A DNA stretch of 64,000 nucleotides from Zygaena filipendulae (taxonomy: Eukaryota > Arthropoda > Insecta > Lepidoptera > Zygaenidae), in the NCBI GenBank assembly GCA_907165275.2, contig OU015655.1:198501-262500 (forward strand). The letters run 5' to 3'. How positions within the stretch are numbered: the first letter of the stretch is position 1; the number at the start of each line of letters is the position of its first letter. The notes under the pieces were generated by a model. It made no database searches. It was not told where the DNA came from and worked only from the letters and a program-made list of their open reading frames with translations. Of the stretch, positions 1-12,015 are shown one piece after another. The translations under genes and the position numbers were made by a program.

Positions 1-345
1 TACTTACGTGAACTTAGTAAAATCCGATGATAATTTTTGGTTTTATTCCCCACTAGGGAAGTATATGTGAGCTATTTACGTATCTCTCGCGTAATGGAAC
101 AAATCTATATGAGTTTTATTTATACCCAATCAAAATTGTTTTAACTGTGGCGTCAGCAATCTGGCATTCTAATTTGTGAATTAGGTATGTAAATGTATTA
201 CAAATTTCAAATAGGTCACTAACACCGCCTACAATTTATACGACGTTACAACATCACAAGCTCCCACTTCTACACTTTAACTTCTGAACCGATCATAATT
301 ACATTTCGCATACACCTTCAAAAAACAAGTCAACTCCTTTTTTAA
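1..345. other. noncoding AT-rich DNA
   Basis: No splice-bounded exon, repeat end or RNA gene was recognised here. The sequence is AT-rich and has stop codons in all frames at short intervals. Confidence 0.5.
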
Positions 346-410
346 AGGTCGGCAACGAACCTGCATCCCCTATGGTTTGCAGATGTCCACGGGCGGCGGT
401 AATCACTTAA
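346..410 (+). mobile_element. SINE fragment (3' body, family 1)
   Basis: About 65 bp match the 3' body of the complete SINE at 18780-19134, including the shared block GGGCGGCGGTAATCACTTA and the AGGTCGGCAACG segment before it. The tRNA-like head and A-rich tail are missing, so this is an old truncated copy. Confidence 0.7.
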
Positions 411-2246
411 AACTTATTTACACTAAGCGGCTAGTCGCATTTATTCAGACAGTCTTATTATGTCAATTTCGCTCGCTTATAAATGGAGCCACCCACGAAG
501 AGCCAGAGTACAGAAAAGGACTGTTGATAGAGAGCGGGTGGGTACCCCATGGTATACGAACATTTATTTATTTATATATTATTATTATTTACATATAATT
601 TATTCCAGAAGACATAGAAAGTATATAAGATAAAATTATATATTATGTAGAAGGCATGCTTATATGGACCTAAAATACACAAACTTCTTAAATAGAAGGC
701 TTGGAATCAATATAGTTTATTTTTCAATCGACTAAAAAGTAGGTGTCTTTGATCGACTTTAGATAAGATAGCAAAATAAGACCATAAACGTTAACGGAGC
801 ACACAGCTTGACACTTATTTTATCTTGCGAATAAAGTAATTTTAATATGAAAAAAAAAATTAGATTCTACATTGCGAGTTTACAAGTACTCACAACCTAC
901 AAGTGAGCGTAGGACTCTCGTCTTAGAATTGAGGACATAAACATTTTATGTCAGTTAATTAGCGAAAGTTTTGAGGTTTCTTACCTATATTAGTTACTTT
1001 GCCTTTAAGAGAAAAAAAGAAAATGTTTTGATGATGGAAAATATCGTAATAGCATTTTTATGTAATTTGTAGCAATTTTTGTGTACGCAATTTTGATATT
1101 CAATATTATTGATATTTAATTACTTAGGTAACCGATAGAACTTATTTTAATTTCGACTCTACGCAGCAGTTTGGAGACGAAATAATCCTACCCTGCGGGC
1201 GCGAGTGACTCGTATTAAGAGCTGTCTCCGCCCCGCTAATGAACTTTATTCATGCCTCCGCTTTAAATTCCTATTTTAAATAACTTTAAGCCACTTTCAA
1301 ACTTGTATTATTGTCACTGACTGTTCTCTGTGGTTCTCTTAGCCTAAACTTTAGAATTCTTTTAGGAATTCTTCGTAACGGAGTACAAAGAAGAAGTTTT
1401 CTGTATGCTGAGTTTTATTCATCAATCCGAAATTTAGTTTTTTAATCGTTCAATCCTTCGAGTGAGATTAAATCACAAAAATTACGATCGTCTCATTTCT
1501 TTTACTCCCATACAGGTTAATCTTTGGGAAAACCCGTCTCAGTGCTTGCAAATAACAGTCAATAAATAAAGTATTTTTCGGTATCACTCAGTCTTTATTT
1601 AGTTTAAATAATCAGCCTACTTGATTGAATCGATCTTAGATTTTCTACGAAATAAAAATGTTGCTCGTAGCACTAACGTAGCAGTGTAGACGCGTCGTAG
1701 ATACCCCGATAATAACAATCCATCCGCGTGACTTTCGGTATATAATTAATCAGGCAAGAAGTTAAGGAGTTACATAATCAAAAAAAGATATAAAAGTGTA
1801 AATAGTGCGTCTAAACCGTTGGGAATACTATTATAAGTTTTAATTTCTACAGTTGTAACGCGCGGTCGTACCTCGTAGCAGCCTTGTCTACGATGCTACG
1901 CTGGAGCTACGATCCACGGACGAAAATAACTAAAACTTCTGTTTATGATTTTAGAACCTTTCAGTAGATAACCATTTCATTTTCGATTATTTATTAGTCA
2001 ATTTGATACGTTAATCAGATCTAACGTCAAAACCTTTGTACCTGTCTGTCTGTCCGAAAACATTTAACTAATAAAATGTAAATGCTAAAAACAACGTTAG
2101 TTATAACAGAATGATTTTATGATTTTATGAACAATATGTGCTTTTGAATCGAAATCGAAAAAGAATAGTTTAATTCGTTTAAAAGTAGTCGGTTGATGTC
2201 ATCTAGACACGCGGTTAGCGTGTCAAGTCAAGTTATATACGCACAA
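411..2246. other. noncoding AT-rich DNA
   Basis: A 73-codon frame at 377-598 runs through the SINE fragment and has no family resemblance. Nothing else was recognised apart from short AT runs and a GC-richer patch near 1190-1230. Confidence 0.45.
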
Positions 2247-2453
2247 TCCTACTAATATTATAAATGTGAAAGTGTGGATGTTTCTACATTTGGATGTTTG
2301 GGTGTTTGTTACTCAATCACAAAAACTATGTCCTTCTCTGTCCCTCTGACAACGTGCATGCCAAATTTCATCCAAATCCGTTCAGCCGTTTTTGCGTGAT
2401 TGAGTAACAAACATCCAAACATCCACACTTTCACATTTATAATATTAGTAGGA
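2247..2453. mobile_element. Helitron-like palindrome made of two 5' ends
   Basis: The left edge begins TCCTACTAATATTATAAATG and the right edge is its reverse complement, ending ATTTATAATATTAGTAGGA. The right part runs inward through the usual minus-strand Helitron body (TTTCATCCAAATCCGTTCAGCCG). Neither side has a CTAGT 3' end. Two copies of the 5' half therefore face outward and form a near-palindrome of about 200 bp with an unpaired middle. Confidence 0.8.
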
Positions 2454-4106
2454 AGTTGGATAAAGACAATAGTTCTGTTTGGTTGTTCCTGAAGGAATCC
2501 TGAAATTCACGTGTCCGATACAATTTTCTTGGTAAACAATCCCAGGAAGTATATAATAATACTGAGATTTGTCAAAAACTTGGTTTTTAGTTTAAATTAT
2601 GTAATTCCTCAAAAATTGCTGCCAAATTGATTAATTATGTACTGATAGTTAATGAAAATCCTAATAACAATATTCCGCTGACAACGTGTTAACGGAAGTA
2701 CCCAAATCCTTGCACGAGCGCTGGCAACCCAGCCGGTTCGCATGTTTAAATGTGATAATGAAATGGCAACATTCAAGAGGCACACAGCCGTTTGCACTCG
2801 GTGCATGACTCTGAATAAATAATGGAGAGAAGCTTAGTTTTAAGAAAACAAATCCACAGACTATGGAGCTGTGATACTTGTATTATAAAAACATTATTTT
2901 ATTGTGTCTTGTGTATAAATAAATTGATTCTGATTCAAAAACAAGAAGGAAAAAAATTATTGATCATCAAACTGTACAGTCCTAGTAAAAATTGTGGAAC
3001 CAACATGGACATGTTTATAATCTTCAGTTATTGATAAAATCTTCTTTCTTTTTTAGTCTATGAAAAAAAGAGTTTACCACTTCAAAACATCTTTTGTGTA
3101 GACCTTAGTTATTATTATCGACCAATTTTCCGTTTAAAATTGAAAACTCTAAAACAGTAAAATCTATATACTCATCAATAGATCCGAAGTTAACATCTAC
3201 TACCTGGCATTTCGCAGGTATTTCATGATAAATTCTCTTGTACAAGGTGATCGCCTCCGGCCATTTTCCCGAACCCTTCCACATATTTTACAAACCAAAT
3301 ATGTGTACCTACCGTCGGTATAACCCGCTAAGCTAAATCTTAGAATGCCTTTATTTTTTCCTCTGTATAAAATCCCGAATCCACATCTACTACATATGTG
3401 CTACGGCTCTAAGACTTACAAGCCTATTACCACAGTGTAATAAAATATTCATACAGCTATCTGACATACAACATACATGAAATGTTTGCTTTTAGGCTCC
3501 GAAAACCTGGGTTGATACAATTAATTGAATTTCAAGGTACCGTTTAGTCAGTAGATCTTTTTATCGCAATACAACACAGAAGAAAGAAAAAAAAAAAAGG
3601 AAAAACGGATGTATTTTTCAATAAGTACACGTAAAATAAGAGAATATTTTATGAAAATAAAGAGTTGAATAAGTGATAGGTATACTTGTATACTTAACAT
3701 GGAATTGCAAATGGAGTTGTATCTACGCCTTACTTTAAAGCACCCGTACAGCTGTTGTTAGACCTTGTCATCTCAATGGAACAACTGTAGCTATGGATAT
3801 TCCGACTGTGCCGCTACGCCCAATTTCACGAGAGTATGTTACTATTACATATTTTTTTAGTGTTCGATTTAATAATATTCGAACACTGCGAGCACCTTAC
3901 ACTATCACCGATAACTTTAAAAAGACAAATCTTACCTTTTCAAAATACCACTATTAGATTATGTAGAGAAGTTCAAATTTCTGAGAAATATTGTTACCAT
4001 TTCTTGATAATTTTGACTAAAACGGATAGCTTGTAAGAGACAATAAATAGAATCTATTAACAAGCAAAAATACATATTGTGTTAATGTTGTATGTAACAT
4101 GACAGT
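2454..4106. other. noncoding AT-rich DNA
   Basis: Short open frames at 2609-2806, 2822-3034 and 3836-4036 have low-complexity composition and no recognisable domain. A motif near 2900-2940 (AATAAATTGATTCTGATTC) resembles the 3' tail of a retroposon, but no body could be defined. Confidence 0.4.
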
Positions 4107-4304
4107 GCGATATTGCAAAAATCGCCAGATTATAAGAAATTGCGTGATATTCTAATATTTTAAATTGGTAGTTTTTAAAAAAATATGCTTTAAATTGTAA
4201 AATGCTTTAAATTGTAAATAAATAGTCAAATTCACAATTTTTCAGCAGTTTATAATATCGCGCGATTTATTATAATCTGACGATATTCACAATCTAACGC
4301 CGAC
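4107..4304. mobile_element. fold-back MITE-like element with ~45-bp imperfect arms
   Basis: The left arm contains GCCAGATTATAAGAAATTGCG. The right arm contains the reverse-complement counterpart around TTATAATCTGACGATATTC. The arms share roughly 80% of positions over about 45 bp. The interior holds a short direct repeat (ATGCTTTAAATTGTAAA twice, near 4185-4220). Target duplication is unclear. Confidence 0.55.
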
Positions 4305-5398
4305 AGACGTAGATATATATATTATATATATACGAAAAACACACGTAGATCTGTTTTCATTCAATTTGGATCAGCGCTGATCTCAAACTCCCTTAATTTC
4401 GAGTTCTCTTAACGTTTTTTTTTTCATCCAAATAGTATTTTTCCCACACAGTTTGCAAACCAACTTAATTGAAAAGGCCACTCGGAACTTTCAAGTGGAA
4501 CTTCGTGTGAACGAGCCGACCAGTTGAGCACACTGAAAAGAAATCAATATCTGACTTTTTGTTCCGGATTCTTTTCAGAGTTTGTATGAAAAAAAAAAAC
4601 ATAATTACACTCGCAGGGAGAGATCAAATTTGGATGATAATTTTGAAATTAGGGACAATGTTTTAATTAAAATTAATTTTGCTAAAGCACAACCTACCTC
4701 TATAGTTGTCAATACAATTGATATGGTTTTCTTTTATTTCTGAGAACAATAATATAATATTTTCTCCACCTTTGAACCAATGTAATGTACGTATACCTAC
4801 TTAACTGGTCCTAAATAATTTTTGCGTATTTTTTTTAAATATAGTGCCACACCTACGGTTTCTTTATAGTTTAACTACACCATTGTAGAGCGGACCATCA
4901 AATGACTCATTTTTCTTCCAAATTTCATCTGTATAATTTTTTTTTTTTTACTTAATTCCACTTTACAGTAATAGATAGCAAAATTTCATTAAAAAAATCC
5001 CATTCACTTGAGCACCGAGCTCACGGTAGCGTTCTGATTGTGTAATACGACATGAAACATAAAAAAATCGCCCAAAAGTTAACAACTTTTTCGCAGTGGA
5101 CAGTTTTAAGTCGATGCGAGCGAAGCAAGGCTGTAAAGTTTCCAACTAGTCGGTTTACGACGCTCCCCGTCGTAACGGAATGATTGCGCGCTGAGCTTTC
5201 CCTACAGTAAAATACAATAAGTCAAACAGTGAATCGACGTGACAAGAATGTAATACATTGAAGAGCAAATTCAGAAATGAACAATTCATCCAAGCGGTGT
5301 ATGTTACATAAATGTAGTAATAAAAATCTTGAAAAAAGAAGAAAATGTGTCCCTTTCTCTTTGGGCGAGTCTTCACAAATTCCGAACGAAGCCCCACG

Positions 5399-5402
<4 letters not shown>
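4305..5402. other. noncoding AT-rich DNA
   Basis: Contains an AT palindrome near 4311-4335 and several A or T homopolymers. The overlapping frames on both strands near 5155-5575 exist because they span simple repeats, and they show no domain. Confidence 0.4.

Positions 5403-5436
<34 letters not shown>
5403..5436. repeat. (GT)17 microsatellite
   Basis: Seventeen uninterrupted GT dinucleotides. Both strands are open across it, which explains the Cys/Val-rich and Thr/His-rich frames. Confidence 0.95.
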
Positions 5437-5439
<3 letters not shown>

Positions 5440-5577
5440 TAAATGACGACACTGTTTTTATCTTCGTTAGAATTCTGAAGATAAATTTTCTCACGTTTCG
5501 GCGTTCCAACGTTTTTCTTTTGTTTTTTTCCTTTCCTCTACAGTGAATGTTGATATAATTGAAACATATCTTCACGC

Positions 5578-5578
<1 letters not shown>

Positions 5579-5617
<39 letters not shown>

Positions 5618-5668
5618 ATTACATTTACATTATTTACATTACAATTATATTAATATATATATATATAC

Positions 5669-5700
<32 letters not shown>
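5579..5700. repeat. (AT)n microsatellite cluster
   Basis: Three AT runs (5579-5615, about 5652-5666 and about 5672-5699) are separated by short spacers with repeated TTACATT words. The stretch encodes only Ile/Tyr alternation. Confidence 0.95.
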
Positions 5701-5702
<2 letters not shown>

Positions 5703-5820
5703 ACGATAGTAAATTTCATTTATTTCGACCAAACACGGACCAATTTTGTTAGTACCATCATTTCTTATACGAAAGATATAAATACGAAAGATGTTGGAAC
5801 TTTAAACTTCCAATATCGAG

Positions 5821-5951
5821 TTTTTTTTTTATGTCATAGGGGGCAAACGGGCAAGTGGTACACCTGATGGTAAGTGATTACCGCCGCCCATGGACTTCTG
5901 CAACACCAGAAGGCATGCAGGCGCGTTGCCGACCTGGAATGGGGATGGGAA
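5821..5951 (-). mobile_element. SINE fragment, 3' half with tail (family 1)
   Basis: Reads poly-T, then ATGTCATAGGGGGCAAACGG, then CCGCCGCCCATGGAC, the reverse complement of the 3' end of the SINE at 18780-19134. It stops inside the body near GGGGATGGGAA, giving a 5'-truncated insertion on the minus strand. Confidence 0.85.
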
Positions 5952-7145
5952 TATTATTATTATAGATATAATATAATATTAGATACGGTAAAATGGCAAA
6001 TGGATGTGATGGTGCTTTAATTTTGATTCCCCAGTTAAAACCTCGAAGTGAAACGATTCACTCAGTGTGTGATATCTTGCGATCGGTACGTCTGTACCAA
6101 AATTGCTTCGAGCTGGTGACGTTTGTTTGTGTGTGTTTGTGCTCTGACACCCAGTAGGTGATAATATTCAAACTGTATTGTAATTTCGGTGAAGAATGTA
6201 GAGCGTGCTATATATTACACGTCAGCCGTGGACCTGTGATGTACACACTTCATTTCCTTGTAGGCGGGCGTTAGCTGGCACCCTCATAACTAAACAGGAA
6301 AACCCAGGTCGCCAGCGGGACAGCTTCATTACTGGCATTAAGCCAAGCCGTGTTCAACAAATGCTTAGAATTTAAACACGACCCATTCGAAACCGACTGA
6401 CCAGAACGGAACTTCCTAATAAAATTGAATAAAAATAACAATTAAATTACTTTTTGTATAAAGTGTAGCTACTGAAAGAACGCATGAAATTATGCATGCT
6501 ACAACGGCACCCAAGGTTATAGGAGACAAAAATAATCATAGGTGGGTTGCTTAAACAAAGACATTCTGCGAGGTATTTAAATAACGTAATAGTTAAGAAT
6601 TATTGAACTTTGAGTAGTAGTGATGTAAGATATTGCATTTTTTTAATCAGCGAAATGCATGACTTAACTTAATTAAGCCAACCCTTTCCCCAAAATACTG
6701 TGTACCTCTGCTAATTATTCATTATATATATTCTAGAATTAAGTATAAACAAAGATAAATGAATATTTTCTTCTATAGTTAGCAAGTTAGACCAAATAAA
6801 ATACAAAATTATAAACTAAAACTATCACATTTCTTTACAAACTCAAACAAACTGAATAATCATCTTTGTACTTTATTCATATTTTCACATTGTAAATAGC
6901 CCAAAAGAAAACCGGTAACAGCGTGCTTTTTTGTTTTTCTAAATTCCAACGAAAGCTCGCTCTCGCAAGCAAAAACTTGCGAACCTCAAGTTGAGGCGAC
7001 TTTGTTTACAGCACTAATTAATGCCTTAACTAGACATGAGGTGGGTAATTTCTTAATTATAAGTTTTACATTTACTCTTTGGATCTATGAACTCTTAATT
7101 AAAAATGCACGCTTGTACCAACTGCTAAAGATGTGCATACAAGCG
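5952..7145. other. noncoding DNA
   Basis: A GC-richer patch near 6230-6420 has no recognisable domain in any frame. No repeat boundary was identified. The 72-codon frame at 7002-7220 spans the hairpin that follows and is not supported. Confidence 0.4.
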
Positions 7146-7193
7146 AACACGTCTATAAAGCAAGCTATACTTAGCTTGCTTTATAGACGTGTT
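7146..7193. repeat. perfect 22-bp inverted repeat with 4-base loop
   Basis: Arm 7146-7167 and arm 7172-7193 are exact reverse complements, separated by TACT. The arm begins AACACGTCTATAAAGC. It is not part of a Helitron or MITE recognised elsewhere in the window. Confidence 0.9.
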
Positions 7194-7349
7194 ATTGTGA
7201 TTTCTATGAATTATTTTTGAAGATTACCGAATATGTTAAGAGACCATCAAATTACCACTTTGGTTCGGATGTACCTACGCTATTCGTATTTGACGGCGAA
7301 GAAGCGATTTCAAGTTTCCTTTACAAGTGAATTCGAAACAATTAATTGC
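7194..7349. other. noncoding spacer
   Basis: Nothing recognised. The 87-codon frame at 7233-7496 is kept open by the GC-rich insert that follows. Confidence 0.4.
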
Positions 7350-7437
7350 AGCGCAGCACCCGCCCCCCGGGGCAGCACCCGGCCCCGGGGGGCGGGGGGC
7401 GCCCCCCGGGGCGTCGCGCGCGCCGGCTCGGGGCGAA
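7350..7437. other. short GC-rich island
   Basis: About 88 bases are overwhelmingly G/C (repeated CCCCGGGG and GGGGCGCC words) inside strongly AT-rich DNA. Several self-complementary stretches could form stable hairpins. Coding is unlikely because the frame through it is Pro/Gly/Arg low complexity. Confidence 0.6.
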
Positions 7438-7744
7438 CTCTAATAATTCGACTCGCTAAAGTTACAATGACAAAGAGGTTCGAAGAAGTTCATTAGATAT
7501 TCAAAGTCGTATTAACTACCTACCACTGAGTAGCTTCACAACACTTTGAGATTGATTCCGGGGGCAGGCGCTCAGCCGCTTCTACTCGTATATGTAAGTC
7601 GAGCGGAAAGTTTTGTATTCAGAATAAAGTACTCGGTGGTATCATAAAAGTTGGCACTGAAGTGATATTGAGTTTTAAAGTCAGTATCGTCGGTTCCTCG
7701 GGAACCAAGAAACACCTATATATCTACCTATTTATAGTAGATAT

Positions 7745-7858
7745 ACTAGTAAATGGTTTTCGGGACTCCTTTGAGGTCATTACAGGGCAAAAGTACCCTG
7801 TAATGACCTGAAGGGAATCCCGAAATTCTATCAAGTGAAACCGCAGGTGAAATCTAGT
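7745..7858. mobile_element. Helitron-like palindrome made of two 3' ends
   Basis: ACTAG at 7745-7749 on the left and CTAGT at 7854-7858 on the right are both Helitron 3' termini facing outward. The core is a perfect 14-bp stem (7774-7787 with 7796-7809) and an 8-base loop. Flanking blocks TCGGGACTCC and GGAATCCCGA extend the pairing imperfectly. The right half keeps the 3' hairpin remnant GTGAAACCGCAGG. Confidence 0.7.
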
Positions 7859-8158
7859 TTAATATACCAACTCTAAATGTCTATTGATTACAGAGCCTCT
7901 TTTGATTACAGAGTGGTCTGGGCTTCACCAAATGAGTTTGCAAAAGTTTCTTAGTAAAATTAAAAATTGCGATCATACTACGCCTAATTTATAATTCAGC
8001 TTGTCCAATGTTTGATATTAACCAAATCTATAATTATATATAAATAGAAATGAATGGGCAAATGTGAAAATTAAAGTACAGCTGAACCAATTTGTTTTTA
8101 TGTCCGAAGAAAGTTCTCGCGATGAGAAAAATTGAGAAAAATGCACGGAAAAATGCGA

Positions 8159-8245
8159 ATGTTTGTTTGTTTGTGACGCTTTCACGCCTTACTCGACCGA
8201 TCACCATGAGAATTTGCATATCCATACGTTGTCTCTAGGTATATC
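8159..8245 (+). mobile_element. degenerate Helitron-like fragment
   Basis: Matches the internal part of the Helitron copies: a GTTTGTTTGTTT run, GACGCTTTCACGCCTTA, CGACCGATCACCATGAGAA and CGTTGTC. Both ends are absent. Confidence 0.45.
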
Positions 8246-8521
8246 CTCTTTTTCTATCCTACAGTTATCCTACGGTATATTATATATACTTTTTATTCTG
8301 CGGGAAGTCCGAAATTAATGCCGGTAATAATAATATGATAAGAACTGAACATCATCACACAGTGCCAACTGCACCCAAACTAAATGTATAATGGATGCTA
8401 GATAACCCCCTGGTATATAAAGGTAACACTTATTTACATTTTTTTATTATAAAGGTACACTTTTAATACATACTGAACACCCGCACTCAACGTGAATACC
8501 AATGGTGATAGCAAAACAAGA

Positions 8522-8612
8522 CGTGTTAACCTGGTGTGGGGCTCGAACCCACAACACCGGGTTCAGCAGTCACGTTAACTCACCGCTACACTAACGGTAG
8601 CCACTAACTGTT
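8522..8612 (-). mobile_element. tRNA-like SINE head (family 3)
   Basis: Read on the minus strand it has an A-box-like TTAGTGTAGCGGTGAG and a B-box-like GGTTCGAGCCC in tRNA order and spacing. The acceptor arms (GGCTACC against ACCAGG) do not pair and no clean anticodon stem forms. It is therefore called a tRNA-derived SINE head and not a tRNA gene. Confidence 0.55.
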
Positions 8613-10591
8613 AATTAAATGACAAGTTACATTCGTGGCGGCGGACCTAATCGAATTCACAATCAAATCCACCAGCTTACCGCAATCGCGGTCGGAAATT
8701 GATGAATGTGGCAACTGAACATTTTAACTATGGCCGGCGTTTAATTAAATGTTACGGAATCTTTTCGTGGCATTCAGCTTGAAATAGGTATGCAAACCAT
8801 TCGGAATGAGCCCGGCCTACTAATTACATTTGATATGCTCCGAGTTTAGCCAACCACAAAGGTCGTGAGATTCTAACGAAACGATAATATTTTGATACGA
8901 ATACCAAATCCACTGAATGCTCTAACTTATATTAGTTGTTTTTATAATAATACAATACAAATAAATAAAAATAAAATATCCGAAAAAAAATCGATTGTCT
9001 AAATTAAATAATGCGACAAAGTCTTTCACTGGCCTGTATTTACTACGGAACTCTTTGCTGCGCAGAGATAAAACAATGGAAGTTGAAAATGACTAGTTCG
9101 ACGTATATTTGAATCCGTCTAGTATGTAGGTAGTAGACTTAAAGACTTCACAATATGAATTTCGATCAAATTGATTTTTGCCCTTTTACTCTTTGAGGTC
9201 TAATTACCGAACACCCTGAAGCTGCACGTGTCTGGTTCTTTGGAAAGCATAGCCTCTATTTTCTTGGTTATTTTTATCTTTAATGGGAATGGTCCCTTCA
9301 AGGAAACTTTTAATCCCCATTTCACACCACTTTTTGGTTTAAACTTTCGAAAACTTCTTCGGAGTTGTGCTGGTCTTGGGCAAAATATCACGTGTCGAGA
9401 CCCAAATCCAATGGTGGTCTAAGCGTTATAAAATGAAACTTGTTAAAATAACCAACTTTTACCTAACTCTATCTACTTGCCTATTTAGGTCTACTTCATT
9501 TCTTTTTAATCAGTATAATAACTCCGCGAATCTATCGTACTGTTTCAAAGTGTTTATTCTCTACGTAGGTACTTGCTTGTAAGAGTATTTATAGAAGTAT
9601 CGCGAATAGTCCCGAGGCTCGGAGGGTGACCGCGGATCGCAAACTTTTATGTAGTGAAACTTGGCTCTTTGCACTTGACGTTTATTGCTCTTATATTTTA
9701 CGGCTTGCAGTGAGACGATCCGCCATTATGATGTCATACTGCAATTTTACAATATAACGAGTTCGTGTTTAGTTAACTTTTAATTTTTCCTTTGCCTCTT
9801 TTAGAGAGATAGTATAATGAAAAGAGCATTTTAATTAGTCCTCATTATTATAGCTTTATTATCGCGCTAACAATCCAATTAAGATATAAAGACATGTCTA
9901 GACATTTCTGTTAAGAATATCGAGCGAACCGAACTCTAGATACTTGTAATGCTGCACGTTTTTTTTAATGTTACTTATGTAATTCTCAGTTATTTTAAGT
10001 AAATATGTAGGCTGAAAACTTTAGGATACCACAACTTGCTAAGGGTTTTTGCTTTACTAACATATTAGGCACATTTTCACGTTAGAACCGATGCCAATCG
10101 CAGCGCCACACCGTCAATAAATGGACCGGTATTCTTTAGAAAGTGCGACACATACTCATTATTTTTGGCGTTGCTTCACAATTCGTTCAATCACCTACTT
10201 ACATCAGCCGCTGACCTAATTTCGAACCAGTTTTGTGGAGGGTCCACACCGTCGTCGAAGTCCCAGGGCACCTATCAAAATCTAAACTTGCTGAAATTTG
10301 CATTGGTAATACCATTTTATTTTCCCTTTGAGCTTCCGATGTTTAAGAGGTAGACGGTCGTCAACTGCTCAAGAATATTAAACTGTGAACAACTCCCCGG
10401 CTTGACGTTAGGAGGCGATTCTTTTTGTTTATACTCCACCTGCCTCTGAATTCTTAATCTCGTGTCTACTTGCTGTTATTACAGATTGCAGTCATTTGAA
10501 TTTTTGCCATCACACTTTTTACTAACTGACGATGAAAAAACAAAGAAAGGAAATACAACATTTAAAGAAAGCAAAACAATATGAATATTCA
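8613..10591. other. noncoding DNA
   Basis: No supported gene. Overlapping 63- and 64-codon frames on opposite strands near 9200-9422 have no domain and no flanking splice signals of note. Confidence 0.4.
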
Positions 10592-10789
10592 TCCCTGCTA
10601 ATATTATAAATGCGATACTAACTCTGTCTGTCTGTGATGCTTTCACGCCTTAACGGCTCAACCGATCATGATGAAATTTTGCATACACATTGTCAGGGGT
10701 ACAGAAAAGGACATGGGGATTTTTTTGTCCCGGAACCCGCGGAAACTCCGAAATTTACTCGGGAGAAACCGCGAGGAACAGTTGCTAGT
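10592..10789 (+). mobile_element. Helitron-like copy, nearly full length
   Basis: Starts TCCCTGCTAATATTATAAATGCG, has a CTGTCTGTCTG run and GTCAGGGGTACAGAAAAGG, and ends with the degraded hairpin GAGAAACCGCGAGG and GCTAGT. About 200 bp with no protein, hence non-autonomous. Confidence 0.85.
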
Positions 10790-11700
10790 TATCAATATCA
10801 TAAAGACGTATACATACACACTTAGACATCTTATTTTAATAAAGAGGAAATACTTGACCGCTCATCAAAAACCTATAGGACAACGCGTATCAATTACACG
10901 ACTGACAGCCATTGACTACCTACGCTAAAACTAGTGCCCAATTAGCGAGCACTCTAACGACCGCACTCAAAGACGTTTTAATGATTACTTAACTTTAAGT
11001 AAAGATTTTTAAAACAAAACTACCACAATCAGAGATGTTCATTAAATTAATGCATGTTTACACACACCACTGCACTTTAAATAAAACACTAGGTACTTAC
11101 TTACACGTAAAATGAGAAACCACATAAGACCAAAATTATAATAAATCCACAGTATCTACTTAATATTTTCGGTAACACCTAATGCAAGCTTGAAAATTAA
11201 TAGCTCAACGCCATCTAGTGGCTGATAGTGTAACTACTTAAAAATACTTAATTCTACTGGACAATGCAAATTAGCATCCAACCAAACTAAAATTCGTACA
11301 TAATTATTTTAAAGCACATACAAACAATTCAAAAAAACTTTAAAAAGTTACACCATTTTAAACAATAAAGCAATATCTATCTGTACATTGTACAATACAC
11401 ATATTTGTATCATTTACACGAAAACAAATGAAAGAGCTTTTCTGTTAAAACTCCATAGCTTCCTTAAGCGTCTTTGTTAGGCTTTTTAATTTTTCAGGCA
11501 AACGAGCGAAAACAAAGGATATATTCCGAGACACCGCGGCTCTCGAGTGTCGTTTGATAAAAAGATCTAATTCTGTCTTCAACTGAAGGTTTTCCGCTGT
11601 TTGCTGTCTGCCATTCGCCTGAATAGCCTTTTGTGCACGTTTTTTATCTTTTTAACTTTCAGAAATTTACATTAATCTGATGCTAGAACAGAATATGTTG
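10790..11700. other. noncoding AT-rich DNA
   Basis: Nothing recognised on either strand. A frame at 10668-10928 runs out of the Helitron and is not supported. Confidence 0.45.
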
Positions 11701-12015
11701 TACTGTGCCCCGCGGTTTCACCCGCGTGAAAGGTTTTGATACAACAACTTTTTTTCCCAACATCCGATTTCAATGAAACAAAACCTATATGTAGCCCCAG
11801 GCTAAGCTTAATCTACCTGTGAAAACCGCATGAAAATCCGTTCAGTAGATTCAGAGATTGTCGCGAACAGACAGACGGAGAAACAGACAGAAAAGATTTT
11901 TATAAACCCTTTTTTTGTGGTAGGTTACTCTTCTTTTATCGCTCCCTGTCAGTTTTTGTTAAAAATATCCAATGTACAGAATCTTGGCTTCTACTCTTTT
12001 ATTATAGTATAGATA
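11701..12015 (-). mobile_element. Helitron-like copy, subfamily B
   Basis: The minus-strand 3' end survives as CTGTGCCCCGCGGTTTCACC. The body has CCGACATCCGATTT-type, CCTATATGTAGC and CAGGCTAAGCTTAATCTACC blocks shared with 23016-23322, 38603-38940 and 49631-49926. It ends near TTTTATTATAGTATAGATA. Confidence 0.8.

Noticed and set aside
5222..5575. 117-codon frame with His/Thr run
   Set aside because: The run is the translated (GT)17 microsatellite.
8522..8612. tRNA gene on the minus strand
   Set aside because: Box A and box B are present but acceptor and anticodon stems do not pair; better explained as a SINE head.
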